A stretch of DNA of 64,000 bases from Flavipsychrobacter sp. (GTDB lineage Bacteria; Bacteroidota; Bacteroidia; Chitinophagales; Chitinophagaceae): positions 1-64,000 of the forward strand of contig JAFIGV010000024.1 in the NCBI GenBank assembly GCA_017849575.1. The letters are read 5' to 3'. The notes under the pieces are model-generated. The model did no database searches and had not been told where the DNA came from. It worked only from the letters and a program-made list of their open reading frames with translations. Below are positions 27,417 to 37,534 of this stretch, piece after piece. Made by a program: the position numbers and the translations under genes. Every line of letters starts with the position of its first letter. The stretch's first letter is position 1.

Positions 27417-28532
27417 TTATTCTTCTGAGGCGTTTTTAGACTTTGCCCTGGTCATAATGCGCAGGGAAATGGTATGCACGCCGTTGTTTGGCTTTGCCGT
27501 GGGCCGGTAGGAATAGTCCAGAGCAAGGATGGGTCCTTTTTCTCCTATTCCTTTTTGAATAGTAGCTCCTGCAGCAAGACCAGTATAAAAGGTGTTTGAA
27601 TTAGCACCGCCGATACCATTCTCATGACGATAAGCCACTCTCACCATGAACATTTCCTGATAGGCATATTCAACACCGCCACCGAGATAGTCATTGTTAA
27701 AAGAGTTGGAGGTGAAGTTCAGCATCAGGCTCGCGCGATGCTTGGGAAGGTCATCTTCACTTTTCAGATGCTTTTCATCAAGGTAAAAATCGTAAGAAGC
27801 TCCGAAGTTGAGATACGTGGGCATTTCAAACTTTTCCGTAGGCGTCTGACCCGAAAAAGGTGCGTTGGTTGTAGAACCGGGCATCTCGGCATTGATGGCA
27901 AAGCCCTGACCAGAAAAACGCATATTGGTACCTACGTTGCGAAGGGTAACGCCAAAGTGAAAGTTATCACGTTTACCGGTTACATATTGTACTCCACCCT
28001 CAAAGCAGGCGCCGCTGGCCTTAATGTTGCTGATCTGTTCAGAAACAAATGTGGCACCCAAACCTGCACGTATGCTGTTGGAGAATTCTTTGGCAAAACC
28101 AAGCTGGAAGGTAAGAAACTGTGGTTTGTAGCTACCGCTGCTTTTCGCTTCCGGGTCTTCTGTGGTAGTAATAGGTATTTCACCAAATCCCATAGACATG
28201 ATGTTGAAACCGATTACGCCAAGATTTCCCATTTTTTGGGCAATGCCGATATTGTTTACGGTCACATCCGACCCTCTGAGGTAGATAGAGTGCGAAAGAC
28301 CCACTTCTGTGTTCTTTACCAGGGCCAGACCCGCCATGTTATTCTTCATGGATTCGAGGCCGCTCACGTACGAACTGTTCATACCAAAAAGTCCGGTACT
28401 CGCTCCCCAGGGGTTAATGAGCAGCTCTGCAGCGCCCGACTGTCCGGTGCGATCCTTATTTCCGGCTGTTGCAGAAAAGAACGAACCCAGGGTACAAATC
28501 AGCAATCCCGCTTTAGCTAATTTTTGTTTCAT
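27417..28532 (-). CDS. PorV/PorQ-family outer-membrane beta-barrel protein
   Basis: A FadL-like barrel of the family that includes PorV (LptO) and PorQ, T9SS outer-membrane parts that shuttle or help release cargo. From the ATG at 28532 the protein is 371 aa and begins with signal peptide MKQKLAKAGLLICTLGSFFS. Typical elements: GAAELLINPWGASTGLFGMNSSYVSG cut into AAELLINP and NPWGA-like start, MKNNMAGLALVKNTEVGLSHS, RAGLGATFVSEQI. It follows the 1353-aa cargo gene by 53 nt. No porU is in the window, so it is probably a paralogue dedicated to this locus. Confidence 0.82.
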   Translation of the reverse strand: MKQKLAKAGLLICTLGSFFSATAGNKDRTGQSGAAELLINPWGASTGLFGMNSSYVSGLESMKNNMAGLALVKNTEVGLSHSIYLRGSDVTVNNIGIAQKMGNLGVIGFNIMSMGFGEIPITTTEDPEAKSSGSYKPQFLTFQLGFAKEFSNSIRAGLGATFVSEQISNIKASGACFEGGVQYVTGKRDNFHFGVTLRNVGTNMRFSGQGFAINAEMPGSTTNAPFSGQTPTEKFEMPTYLNFGASYDFYLDEKHLKSEDDLPKHRASLMLNFTSNSFNNDYLGGGVEYAYQEMFMVRVAYRHENGIGGANSNTFYTGLAAGATIQKGIGEKGPILALDYSYRPTAKPNNGVHTISLRIMTRAKSKNASEE

Positions 28533-28585
28533 AAACCGTATATGAAATTTAAGCAGGGCCGGCATGTACCAGCCCTGCAATATGA

Positions 28586-31500
28586 TTAATATTGAGTGAT
28601 ATCAATTGGACGCATAGCGCCAAACCAACGAATTATCTTTTCTCCGATGCCCTCAGCATTTACATGTATAAGGTACATACCGCTTGCTATAGGAAGGCCC
28701 TTTGCATTACGGATATCCCAATCCACAAAGGATACGTTATTATCCTTGTCAATCTTGCGGATCAGCGTACCATCGAGAGAGTAGATCATGATCGTAGCGC
28801 GCTGAGGCAAACCTACAAACCGCACACGGGTATCCAACCTTCCGGACTCATAAGAAGGCGAAGTACCGTAGTAAGGATTCGGCACAGCAAACATCCTGTC
28901 GAGCAGCTTTTGCTTGTCATCCTGATAAGGATTGCCGGCATCAGAAAGCATCTTCCGCGCTATGTTGTCTGTTGAGAACTGATACCAGGGGAAGCCACCA
29001 TTTTGTGCAGTAATTCCGGCAGGTGTGTAGCGTGCATAAGGACGGCTTACACGGAACTTCAACGTAGTCTTTGTCGGAATTAAGCCATCCTTCAAAGGAA
29101 GCAGGTTAAATCCTGAATTAACCGTCGGGATACCCATCCACATAAAGGATCTGAAAACATTCACAGTAGATCCGGCGGCAAAAAGCTTAGCAAGTGCCGC
29201 ACAGCTATCATATGGCGTTTGGGAAATATACGTGAAGTGACGACCGCCCCAGATAGGATTACCCAGATCATCGAGTACTGCACTACTTGGGTTCCAAAGC
29301 ATGTCGCGGCCACCATGGTTAGAGAGATAGGAATCTTCTCCAAACACAATGTTAAGTCGCTGACCGGTTTCTACATTGATCGCATACCCAGGGAACCATG
29401 AGAATCCTGTGTCTTTAGGAATAGTAGAATATACGGCACCGCCATTAGCGTTGTACTCCTTATTCCACGACTGATGGCTACGTGGCATAAATTTGGCCGC
29501 GCCACCTTCACCCAATCCCTGATTGTCGGTTTCCAGAACGATACAACGAGACCATTTTGAAGTATCCGGCGTGAAGACGACATCCACGCCCTGCATCCCC
29601 GTCATACCCTGATCGCTGGTACTTCCCTTGAAGGCAACACCGAATACGCAGGCGGTACGGTCTTCTACTGCAGCAAGATTATAAGGTGCCCAGGTGCTGG
29701 TAGTAAAGGCAAAATCCTGAAGCATGCCTTCCCAGAACTGCATGGTGTCTGAACCGTAGTCGTTGTAGAGACATGGAGGATCAGGATCACCTGGCTTTTT
29801 AACGTAGGTATATCCACCACTTCTGATCCAGTTGAAATCGCTGGTTTGCTCGGCATCGTTAACACCAGCCAGCCAGGTTACAGCAGGATTTTCAAACACA
29901 ATAGTGGAAGAATTTTTTGCGCTTCCGCCAATAGTTCCGTTTCCATTGAGCTGATCATCACCCGGACGATTAGCCTGCTCTATAGATACGCTGATACCAT
30001 AATCCGTAAGGATCTGATCATTCACTACATCCAGGTTCATCTCGCTGGTCACCACAACATTGTTGTTATTAACCAATTTCCATTTAGCCTTGCTTCCGAT
30101 AAGGCGGACATAAGGATCCGAGGAGTTACCGGTTTGAGTATAAGGAGCTGGTTGAGTAGAATCGGGGATAATATAAAGATTCCACGTGCCAGGAACCACC
30201 TTCAGCGGATCAACCACTGTAACATCAATCGGACCGGAGCCAGCTTCATAAGTTGGCTGCTTAGACTGATGACCGTTTGACGGTTGAAGCGCCTCCTGAA
30301 TCGAAGCATCGGTCAGCTCAAGGAAATTTCCTCCGTTACCTACACCTTCCATTTTCTTGATCACAACACCATCGCCGTAGTCAGAGTTAAACTGTACGCC
30401 CACATTGTGACTAAAAGGATTCGGCATAGCTTCGATCACCTGCAAAGCACTTCCACCCGGACCGTGTGCACTTTCGAGATAGACTACGTCCTGCGTCAGT
30501 TCATTTTTGCCCGGATCGAAATTCGCAAAATTGTTGTTTGCATAGGCAATCGCAATGTAATAATATGTTCTGTAGTTGATCAGTTTGGCATTCGATCCCG
30601 TAGCGAATTTATCTTCCGTTACTTCGAAGCTATGGCGGATACCACTATCCTTACCATTTACTTTCACTACAGGATACCAGCAAGTGTCCGGACAGTTTTG
30701 AATATTAATATCCTTCTGCCAGTTTACCACCTGCGAAATTCCGTTCTTCAGATCGCACTGGAACACTTCCACAGCTACGGTATTATCCACCTCACCGCGC
30801 TCATTAAATATCTGAGAAGCGGAGATCTGGTTGTTTTTCAACTGGAATACTCGATAACCTTCAAACTTGTACAAGGAGTCAGCGCTCTTTGCATTGACAG
30901 CTTTCAGAGACTTTACACGGTACTTACTAGAGTCCACTTCATATCCGAATTTCTCCTGATAGTTGGTAGAATAGCTCGGGTTAGTAAAATAGAAGATGAT
31001 TTTGTTGTCCATTTCACGCTTTACAAGCAGAGGCGCTTCCGGACCCTCGATGGTCTTAAAGTTGTTATCAAAAAGTGCCTGAGCCTGATCATCGGCCAAA
31101 CGGATTTTCTTGAAGTTGGTATTAGGGCAACCGCCAACATTGGATACCCAAACTGCTCCAATGGTAATATCGTTTACGTCACCGGGACGAAGTATAAAGG
31201 GACCGGCAGAGTGGATGAAACGACGATCCCAGGGAGAATTGCCACAGTTACACTCCGACCACTCGTTTTTATCCGGATCACCGAAGAAAACGAAGCGGGT
31301 ATCAGGGCCATTCCCTAACGCATTTGAAGGAACACCAGCACCCTGAAAATCATTATTAAAGTTTTGTCCATTCCTCGATGTACCGGTAATATAGTTGTAC
31401 ACCTGAACACCATTGGTAGGGTCACCAATACGTTGATCGTTACCATTATTGAAATAGGTAAACGCTGTCATCTTTAGAACAGAATCGAGCAGCACCTTTC

Positions 31501-32647
31501 CGTCCTTATCCAGAACACGATAATGCGGGCCACGGAAAAAGTCAACACCAACCATAGGCAACTCGCTACCGTAACTATTTGCTTCACCGGCACCGTCGAA
31601 ACCATCACCATTGTAAAGAATACCTAAACCACGCACGGTATCGCAACCAATATAGTCATCGAAGGCATATCCAAGGTCAGCATCCGTCCAGGTAGCCATA
31701 AAAGTACTGTCGAGGTCAGAAGTACTCCAGTTGATGAGGCGATAATTATAAAAGGTCGCATCATTCATAAAATCTTTAGACGCAAAGGCAAAAGCACCGG
31801 TCTGCACTTCCATTCCGATTGCTTCCGTCTTGGTTTGGCCCTTCACGTTTCCAAGGTCATTAAACACCCACCAGATATATTGATCACCCAGCAGATCGCC
31901 AATGGTAGGATCACCAGGAAAATCTCCACGCTCCGGCTCGTAGATGTCCGGATTATTGCCGGGATCTTCGGGATTATTAACAAAGGGCGCATAGCCTGGG
32001 TGTCCGCCATCCATATTCAGTGGCAGCCCGGACGTTCCGATAGCGCGGCGATAGTCATTGTTATTCATTGTTGCCGAGCCTACACCGTTACCAATAGCCG
32101 GCCATTCCCAAATAGACTGGAACTGTGAGTTTTTTGTAGCGGCTATGTTCCCACTTCTCACAAACTCCCTGAAGCGGTTAATGGTGGCACGGTCCACTTT
32201 CCAAAAACGATCCCAGTCCGAGCAATCCTCTTTTGTAACCGTCATGGCATTCGTTGCCGGATCCTTTTTCAAGGGGCCAGGCCAGTAGTCGTTACCTTCA
32301 GAGCGATAGGTCTGTGCACAGACCTTTAACTGACGATCCTTGGTAAATCCACCTACCCATACTGAGCCGGCAAACAGTGAATTCTTTTTACTTCCTTTTG
32401 GCACTTCATAGGCCGCATTACCCACACCCTGATTCCACCACATATCACCACCGGTCATCACACGTGCACGCACGTTGTTGATATCGAGCTCAATGGTGGC
32501 GGTAGCCGGGTCACAACCGGCAGCAGTCTTCAAAAGCTGCTTTTTCTTTTCTGTTCCGACTGTAGGTAGGGCATTGGTCTGCGACACAACACCGCATACG
32601 ACTGCTACGGCAAGCGCATACCTCGGTACAAAATTTCTATTAAACAT
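28586..32647 (-). CDS. Giant secreted protein with T9SS-type C-terminal domain
   Basis: A 1353-aa protein with signal peptide (YALAVAVVCGVVSQTNALP) and a C terminus resembling the Por sorting/FlgD-like domain: FAVPNPYYGTSPSYES-like start, TRVRFVGLPQRATIMIYSLDG, VDWDIRNAKGLPIASGMYLIHV. The long central part has no enzyme motif I can name; it is rich in aromatic residues and Gly/Asn, with several cysteines (ECNCGN, CPDTCWYP). It lies 26 nt after the TonB receptor and 53 nt before the PorV-like gene. Probably a large surface protein that acts with the receptor. Confidence 0.8.
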   Translation of the reverse strand: MFNRNFVPRYALAVAVVCGVVSQTNALPTVGTEKKKQLLKTAAGCDPATATIELDINNVRARVMTGGDMWWNQGVGNAAYEVPKGSKKNSLFAGSVWVGGFTKDRQLKVCAQTYRSEGNDYWPGPLKKDPATNAMTVTKEDCSDWDRFWKVDRATINRFREFVRSGNIAATKNSQFQSIWEWPAIGNGVGSATMNNNDYRRAIGTSGLPLNMDGGHPGYAPFVNNPEDPGNNPDIYEPERGDFPGDPTIGDLLGDQYIWWVFNDLGNVKGQTKTEAIGMEVQTGAFAFASKDFMNDATFYNYRLINWSTSDLDSTFMATWTDADLGYAFDDYIGCDTVRGLGILYNGDGFDGAGEANSYGSELPMVGVDFFRGPHYRVLDKDGKVLLDSVLKMTAFTYFNNGNDQRIGDPTNGVQVYNYITGTSRNGQNFNNDFQGAGVPSNALGNGPDTRFVFFGDPDKNEWSECNCGNSPWDRRFIHSAGPFILRPGDVNDITIGAVWVSNVGGCPNTNFKKIRLADDQAQALFDNNFKTIEGPEAPLLVKREMDNKIIFYFTNPSYSTNYQEKFGYEVDSSKYRVKSLKAVNAKSADSLYKFEGYRVFQLKNNQISASQIFNERGEVDNTVAVEVFQCDLKNGISQVVNWQKDINIQNCPDTCWYPVVKVNGKDSGIRHSFEVTEDKFATGSNAKLINYRTYYYIAIAYANNNFANFDPGKNELTQDVVYLESAHGPGGSALQVIEAMPNPFSHNVGVQFNSDYGDGVVIKKMEGVGNGGNFLELTDASIQEALQPSNGHQSKQPTYEAGSGPIDVTVVDPLKVVPGTWNLYIIPDSTQPAPYTQTGNSSDPYVRLIGSKAKWKLVNNNNVVVTSEMNLDVVNDQILTDYGISVSIEQANRPGDDQLNGNGTIGGSAKNSSTIVFENPAVTWLAGVNDAEQTSDFNWIRSGGYTYVKKPGDPDPPCLYNDYGSDTMQFWEGMLQDFAFTTSTWAPYNLAAVEDRTACVFGVAFKGSTSDQGMTGMQGVDVVFTPDTSKWSRCIVLETDNQGLGEGGAAKFMPRSHQSWNKEYNANGGAVYSTIPKDTGFSWFPGYAINVETGQRLNIVFGEDSYLSNHGGRDMLWNPSSAVLDDLGNPIWGGRHFTYISQTPYDSCAALAKLFAAGSTVNVFRSFMWMGIPTVNSGFNLLPLKDGLIPTKTTLKFRVSRPYARYTPAGITAQNGGFPWYQFSTDNIARKMLSDAGNPYQDDKQKLLDRMFAVPNPYYGTSPSYESGRLDTRVRFVGLPQRATIMIYSLDGTLIRKIDKDNNVSFVDWDIRNAKGLPIASGMYLIHVNAEGIGEKIIRWFGAMRPIDITQY

Positions 32648-32673
32648 AACCGTATGTTGTTATTTAATACTCG

Positions 32674-35600
32674 TTAGAATGTTAATGAAAGACCAATATT
32701 AATTCTCCTCGGATTATTGATCATATACTGGTTCTGCAGCGACAACTGGTAAAGATCCTGATACGACTGAACCGATGTCTTGGACGCCGCATCTCTTTGT
32801 CCTTGCGGTGAGGCAATCCATCCATCATCATCCGGCTTGCCGGTAAAGCCATACACACTCAATACGTCTCTTGTGTTCAGCAGATTCTGAATGTAGATAT
32901 AAGCCTGCAAGCCCAGTCTGGAGCGTGCTTGCCGTCCTTCCAGGTTCTTCTTACCGAAGCTAAGATCGAAGGTTTTGTCAATACGAAGATCCATCATATA
33001 GTGCCAGGGAAGACGTGAGCCTTGTACACCGCCCACAACAATATTCTGTCCGGCAGACTGATATCTTGTATACGGTTCACCGCTCCTTGCTCTGAATACG
33101 AGGTTTACCCCTGCATTCTCAAGGAAGTGCTTGTTGCCCGCAATAGGACCTTCGCCTTTATCAAAACGATAGTCGAGGTTGGCATTCAGCACATGACGGG
33201 AGTCATTGGTGAGCGGATAGGCAAAACGCAAACCGGGCTGTCCTGCCTGTACCAGATAACCCAGCAAGCCATTGGAGCTCACAGAGTTTGAGTTACCGCC
33301 GTTGCCCGAAGAAGAGCTGGAGCCGGTACCTTCACTGAATTGCAGAGTGTAGCTCAATTGCATCTGCAGGTGGTTGATTCTTCTTAAGTCATAGCTCAGG
33401 GAGAAACCTTTGTACGTCATGAAGTCTCTGTTTCCGAACGTATAGTAAGTAACAGGCCAGGCGTACAGATACGGTCTTACCTGAATCATGTCTTTACGCT
33501 CTTTGTAGAATCCATTGATCGTAACCGAAGAATTCTGTGTAAGCACTTGTTGGAAACCAAGCTCGTAGTCAAACACCTTTTCAGGCTTCAGGTCAGGGTT
33601 ATTGATAATAGATCCGGAAAACTGATTGAGGTAATAATAAGACAATGGAGAAGCGTAGATCTCACCTGCGTTTTTAGGACGCATTACATACACATCATAG
33701 TGAGCATAGAACATAGATTGCTCGGCTATGGGGAAGGTAAAGTTGATACGGGGCATCACATTCACCTGAGGCTTATAATCTGTGAAGGATGAATTAGGAT
33801 CATACCCGTCATCTTTCATCGTAAGGGCGCGCTTACCATCGCTACTGTTCTTGATCAGATAAGGTTGAGGATCTGTACCCGCAATTTCTTTGAGTAAAGA
33901 GGGGTCAACCAGATACTTACCGTTGGCATCATACCAGTCATCGCCATTGCGATAACCAATGATCTCAGGTCCGGAAGAGGCATTGTCTTTTACATATACC
34001 ACATAGTCGCTGCCAATGTTAGCCGGTGTGCTACCTGCTGGGTTATACGCATCGGGATTGGTTGCTACTGTGTAGGCTGCGTAAAGAGAATACGGATCTT
34101 TCAACACTTTGGTATTGGCGTCAAAACGATCCACGCGGAGACCTACATTAAAGAGAACGTTATTAGGGAGTTCGAATTTATCCTGAATATAACCCGCTAT
34201 ATAGTTGGGGCGGAAGGCACCGACATTACGGGTATAATTTCCATTTGCGTCCTTCTTTGTAAACCAGTCGTTGAAGTTTACCTGACCATTGATTCTTTTT
34301 CCGGTGTAGTCATAGCCATACCAGGAAGCAAGCGGCTCACCACCGTTGATCAGTTCGTCTGGAGCAAACATGTCCAGAGAAAGCAGGGAAGGATCAAGAG
34401 CATCTACGTTGATATAGTCTGTACCCCTGGGATCCAATCCGAGTTTCTGACGAAGATTAAAGTCGAAAGTGCTTTGCGTAGCGGGGTCATATTTCTGCGG
34501 ATACAAAATAGTATCCAGCGGGCCAAATATTACACCGCTGTTCAGATACTCCTGCAGAGAATAGCTTTGACCGTTAATAACATAGGTTGGGTTTGATGCG
34601 TCGAGATTGAGGATATGACGGTTGGTCTGCAACCTCATCAGCGACCAAAGATTGGTTGAAGTGCTTGCACCGGTGATACCGTAGCTGCGTTCTGCGCGCT
34701 GCTGATAGTAAAGACCGAACTCAATGCTGTGGCGAGTCTTTTTGGGTTGAAAGTCGAAAGAGGCATCAGCAGTGAAGGCAAATTGCTCTTCTGTACCATA
34801 GCTGTAACCACCGCGGGCATAACCAGAGTTGAAGTATAAGCCTGAGCTATATACAAAATCCGGAAGTTGACCATTCAGTAGTCCTTTGTTAGCCGTGATA
34901 TCATTCAGGGTAGCAGGATAATTTTCTGCACCTGCGGTTTGATAAAACTGTTTGGTATAATTCTCCAGAAGCGGATTAATGCCTGCAGGGGTAAAATCTA
35001 CACGAGTAGGCGCCAATCTTGACCGGAGGATAACACCCGAGCGACCGATGGCGGTATCTATACCAATGCCATAGACGCTTTCACGGGCGATGTCAAATTT
35101 TCCGAGATATCCGTAAAGGAATGGATTGTGTTTATGATTAGGATCAGATACATCGGAGTGAGTAACCTGATAGTCTGCCTGTACAGAATAAAAAGCATTA
35201 GAGATAAGCGGGCGCTTTTCCTGAGGCTCGCCTGTGAGGTTAGGTTTACCGAAACGCTGAGTGAACCTGATAAATCCGCGGCCTGTATAGCTCATAGAAG
35301 TAGGCATGGCATCTGCAGAAAACAGAGAATAGCGGCGATCGTATGCCCGGGCGGTTCCGTATGTAAAGTTTCCACCCGCTACAACGTTGAAATTGTCTGA
35401 AAGCTGATAGTCAACCTTACCCACCAGGCGCGCACTTTGAGATTCCGCATTGATGCGGGTCTTGCGGGTTTCGAGGTCATTCATCGTGATATACTCAGCC
35501 GATGAACGCAATACTTTTCTACCCGTGATGTCTGTGAACTGTGTGAGCGGACGTTCCTGAATTTCTTTCAGCTTATCGGCTTTCACCTGATAGTTGTCGT

Positions 35601-36477
35601 AATAGTTAGGATCATCATCGGTAGTATAAGTATAGTTACCACTCAGTGAGTAACCCAATACATTTCTTTTGTTGAGGCTGTCAATTTTTTTCTTCAGCAC
35701 AGGACCAGCGAGGGAAAACCATGCATAGTTTCTATTATAGCCATCCACCGAATGCTCATAACCCACTTCACCGGTATGGCGGGCTGCACCCCCGCGTGTG
35801 GTGATGTTGATGATACCACCCGATGCATCGCCATATCGGGCCGGAATACCGGAGCGAATCACGGACATTTGCTCGATAGCGCCCGGAGGGAAATTGGTTC
35901 CAGCGGTACCGCTCACCTGCACCCCGTCAATGATATACTGTGTACCGCCCTGGCGCGCACCGGCAATGCTGATGCCCGCACCGTTCTTGGCCTGGTAAGT
36001 ACCGGCAGACAGTGAGGCTACGTCACTCGTGTTCCGCGTCGGGATTTTAGCAATTTGTTCTGCAGTAAAGGTAGTTGTAGATCCGGGCTCATCTTTCTTT
36101 ATCAGAGGAACCTTGTACTCCTTTACCACCACTTCTGCCATCTCACGCGCATTCACTTCCATATTGAAGTTTTGGTAAGTGGTACGGTCCGGGCTTACAA
36201 TCACATTTTTAAGAATGATATCCTTGTAAGAAGCGTACTTAACGCGGATCTCGTAATTGTTACCCGGCTGCAACGGTTTTACCGAGTACTTACCGTCTTC
36301 ATTCGTCACGTCGCCACCACGCGCAGTTCCCGACTGGAAGACCTGAACCACCGCGCCGATGACGGGCTCTTTGTGTTCATCATATACTGTTCCCGAAATA
36401 GCTCCCGTCTGCCCAAAAGCAGCCCCGGCCATGCTCACAAACAGCAATACGAATAGATAACGTAACTTACGTGTCAT
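32674..36477 (-). CDS. SusC-like TonB-dependent receptor
   Basis: An approximately 1267-aa outer-membrane receptor. Order: signal peptide (MTRKLRYLFVLLFVSMAGAA), carboxypeptidase-regulatory-like domain (AISGTVYDEHKEPVIGAVVQV), plug (IPTRNTSDVASLSAGTYQAK, GTQYIIDGVQVSG, IPARYGDASGGIINITTRGG), and a barrel ending in NIGLSLTF. Upstream ATGs at 36486 and 36504 are possible; 36477 gives the best signal peptide. No SusD partner follows; the next gene is the T9SS cargo. The ligand is unknown. Confidence 0.9.
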   Translation of the reverse strand: MTRKLRYLFVLLFVSMAGAAFGQTGAISGTVYDEHKEPVIGAVVQVFQSGTARGGDVTNEDGKYSVKPLQPGNNYEIRVKYASYKDIILKNVIVSPDRTTYQNFNMEVNAREMAEVVVKEYKVPLIKKDEPGSTTTFTAEQIAKIPTRNTSDVASLSAGTYQAKNGAGISIAGARQGGTQYIIDGVQVSGTAGTNFPPGAIEQMSVIRSGIPARYGDASGGIINITTRGGAARHTGEVGYEHSVDGYNRNYAWFSLAGPVLKKKIDSLNKRNVLGYSLSGNYTYTTDDDPNYYDNYQVKADKLKEIQERPLTQFTDITGRKVLRSSAEYITMNDLETRKTRINAESQSARLVGKVDYQLSDNFNVVAGGNFTYGTARAYDRRYSLFSADAMPTSMSYTGRGFIRFTQRFGKPNLTGEPQEKRPLISNAFYSVQADYQVTHSDVSDPNHKHNPFLYGYLGKFDIARESVYGIGIDTAIGRSGVILRSRLAPTRVDFTPAGINPLLENYTKQFYQTAGAENYPATLNDITANKGLLNGQLPDFVYSSGLYFNSGYARGGYSYGTEEQFAFTADASFDFQPKKTRHSIEFGLYYQQRAERSYGITGASTSTNLWSLMRLQTNRHILNLDASNPTYVINGQSYSLQEYLNSGVIFGPLDTILYPQKYDPATQSTFDFNLRQKLGLDPRGTDYINVDALDPSLLSLDMFAPDELINGGEPLASWYGYDYTGKRINGQVNFNDWFTKKDANGNYTRNVGAFRPNYIAGYIQDKFELPNNVLFNVGLRVDRFDANTKVLKDPYSLYAAYTVATNPDAYNPAGSTPANIGSDYVVYVKDNASSGPEIIGYRNGDDWYDANGKYLVDPSLLKEIAGTDPQPYLIKNSSDGKRALTMKDDGYDPNSSFTDYKPQVNVMPRINFTFPIAEQSMFYAHYDVYVMRPKNAGEIYASPLSYYYLNQFSGSIINNPDLKPEKVFDYELGFQQVLTQNSSVTINGFYKERKDMIQVRPYLYAWPVTYYTFGNRDFMTYKGFSLSYDLRRINHLQMQLSYTLQFSEGTGSSSSSGNGGNSNSVSSNGLLGYLVQAGQPGLRFAYPLTNDSRHVLNANLDYRFDKGEGPIAGNKHFLENAGVNLVFRARSGEPYTRYQSAGQNIVVGGVQGSRLPWHYMMDLRIDKTFDLSFGKKNLEGRQARSRLGLQAYIYIQNLLNTRDVLSVYGFTGKPDDDGWIASPQGQRDAASKTSVQSYQDLYQLSLQNQYMINNPRRINIGLSLTF

Positions 36478-36550
36478 ATCCTGCATTATATTATTATTAA
36501 CCAATGAGGGGTAAAAATAAAAATTTCTTGTTAAAAGTATAACAGCCCTA

Positions 36551-36565
36551 TTGACTTTTTGTCAA
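36551..36565. promoter_or_regulatory. Inverted repeat upstream of the TonB receptor
   Basis: TTGAC-TTTTT-GTCAA is a perfect 5-bp inverted repeat. On the minus strand a TTTG at its edge is about 21-23 nt before TATACTTT/TACTTTTA, a weak -7 match, so it may overlap the receptor promoter. It is also within 40 nt of the end of the dehydrogenase gene, but no T-run follows. Confidence 0.3.
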
Positions 36566-36588
36566 AGAAATGTTTGATTTATATAAGC

Positions 36589-37527
36589 TTACGGCTCGGT
36601 GACAATTTTGCTTAAAAGACTAAGACTCATCTTGTAAACAGCCTCCTTCGAATAACCTGCAATATGAGGTGTGATCACCACCTGGGGCAGTGCCGCCAGG
36701 GCCCTGATCTCTTCCTGCCGTTCCTCCGACATTTTGGGCAGGGGCTCGTCTTCCAGCACATCGATGCATGCCGCCCTTAGCCTTCCGGAGCGGATACCCT
36801 GAAGCAAGACCCCGGTATCAACAACAGATCCCCTCGAGGTATTGATAAGCACAATGGGCTTTGAAAACGACGATAAAAACCCCTCGTTGAAATAATGCAG
36901 TGTATCGGGCTGCAGGGGTACGTGAAAGCTGACAATATCTGCCTGTTCGAAAATGGGCGACAGCGAGCTGCAGGGAATTACATTCGGTGGAAAATCTTTC
37001 GGATTGTATTTGTCATAGCCTAATATGCGCAGATCAAAGCCGGAAAGCTTTTTAGCAAAGGCCCGGCCGGTGTGTCCTACACCTATGATGCCCACTGTTT
37101 TTCCGTCGAGTTCTTCACCCCGGTTTTCTTCCCTTAGCCATTGCCCGTCCATAATCTGCCTTTGGCTGTAGCTTATTCTTTTCAATACCGACAAAAGCAT
37201 ACCCAGGGCATGCTCCGCTACGGCATTGCAGTTGCCCTCAGGGCTGCTAAAGCAAACTATGCCTTTTGAAGCGGCATAGGCCGTGTCTATAACCTCCATT
37301 CCCGACCCCATCCGGCCGATCCATCGCAACCGCTTTGCCTGGTCGAGGAGAAATTTATCAAGCTGCAGCCGCGTAGAGGTAATGACGCCGGTACAGTCAG
37401 CTATCAACCTAAGCGTCTCCTGCGGGCTCGCGGCTGTGGCATCCACTATTTCGTAGCCGTGGTGCCGCAGTGCTTCGGTAAGCACAGCATGCACCGGGGC
37501 CGCAAGCAATACCTTTCCTTTGCTCAT
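36589..37527 (-). CDS. D-isomer 2-hydroxyacid dehydrogenase, SerA-like
   Basis: A 312-aa NAD-dependent dehydrogenase from the ATG at 37527 (an ATG at 37560 would overlap rsmA). NAD-binding GKTVGIIGVGHTGRAFAKKL, the catalytic Arg in LINTSRGSVVD, Glu in DVLEDEPLP and His in VVITPHIAGYS are in place. It lacks the ACT domain of long SerA. It may be 3-phosphoglycerate dehydrogenase or a related enzyme; the substrate cannot be fixed. It starts 7 nt after rsmA ends. Confidence 0.85.
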   Translation of the reverse strand: MSKGKVLLAAPVHAVLTEALRHHGYEIVDATAASPQETLRLIADCTGVITSTRLQLDKFLLDQAKRLRWIGRMGSGMEVIDTAYAASKGIVCFSSPEGNCNAVAEHALGMLLSVLKRISYSQRQIMDGQWLREENRGEELDGKTVGIIGVGHTGRAFAKKLSGFDLRILGYDKYNPKDFPPNVIPCSSLSPIFEQADIVSFHVPLQPDTLHYFNEGFLSSFSKPIVLINTSRGSVVDTGVLLQGIRSGRLRAACIDVLEDEPLPKMSEERQEEIRALAALPQVVITPHIAGYSKEAVYKMSLSLLSKIVTEP

Positions 37528-37534
37528 CTGTTGG

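Noticed and set aside
30284-31318. 344-codon plus-strand ORF
   Set aside because: It is antisense to the 1353-aa T9SS cargo gene and its product has no recognisable features.
36551-36565. Terminator for the 2-hydroxyacid dehydrogenase gene
   Set aside because: The inverted repeat has a stem of only 5 bp and no T-run follows on the minus strand.
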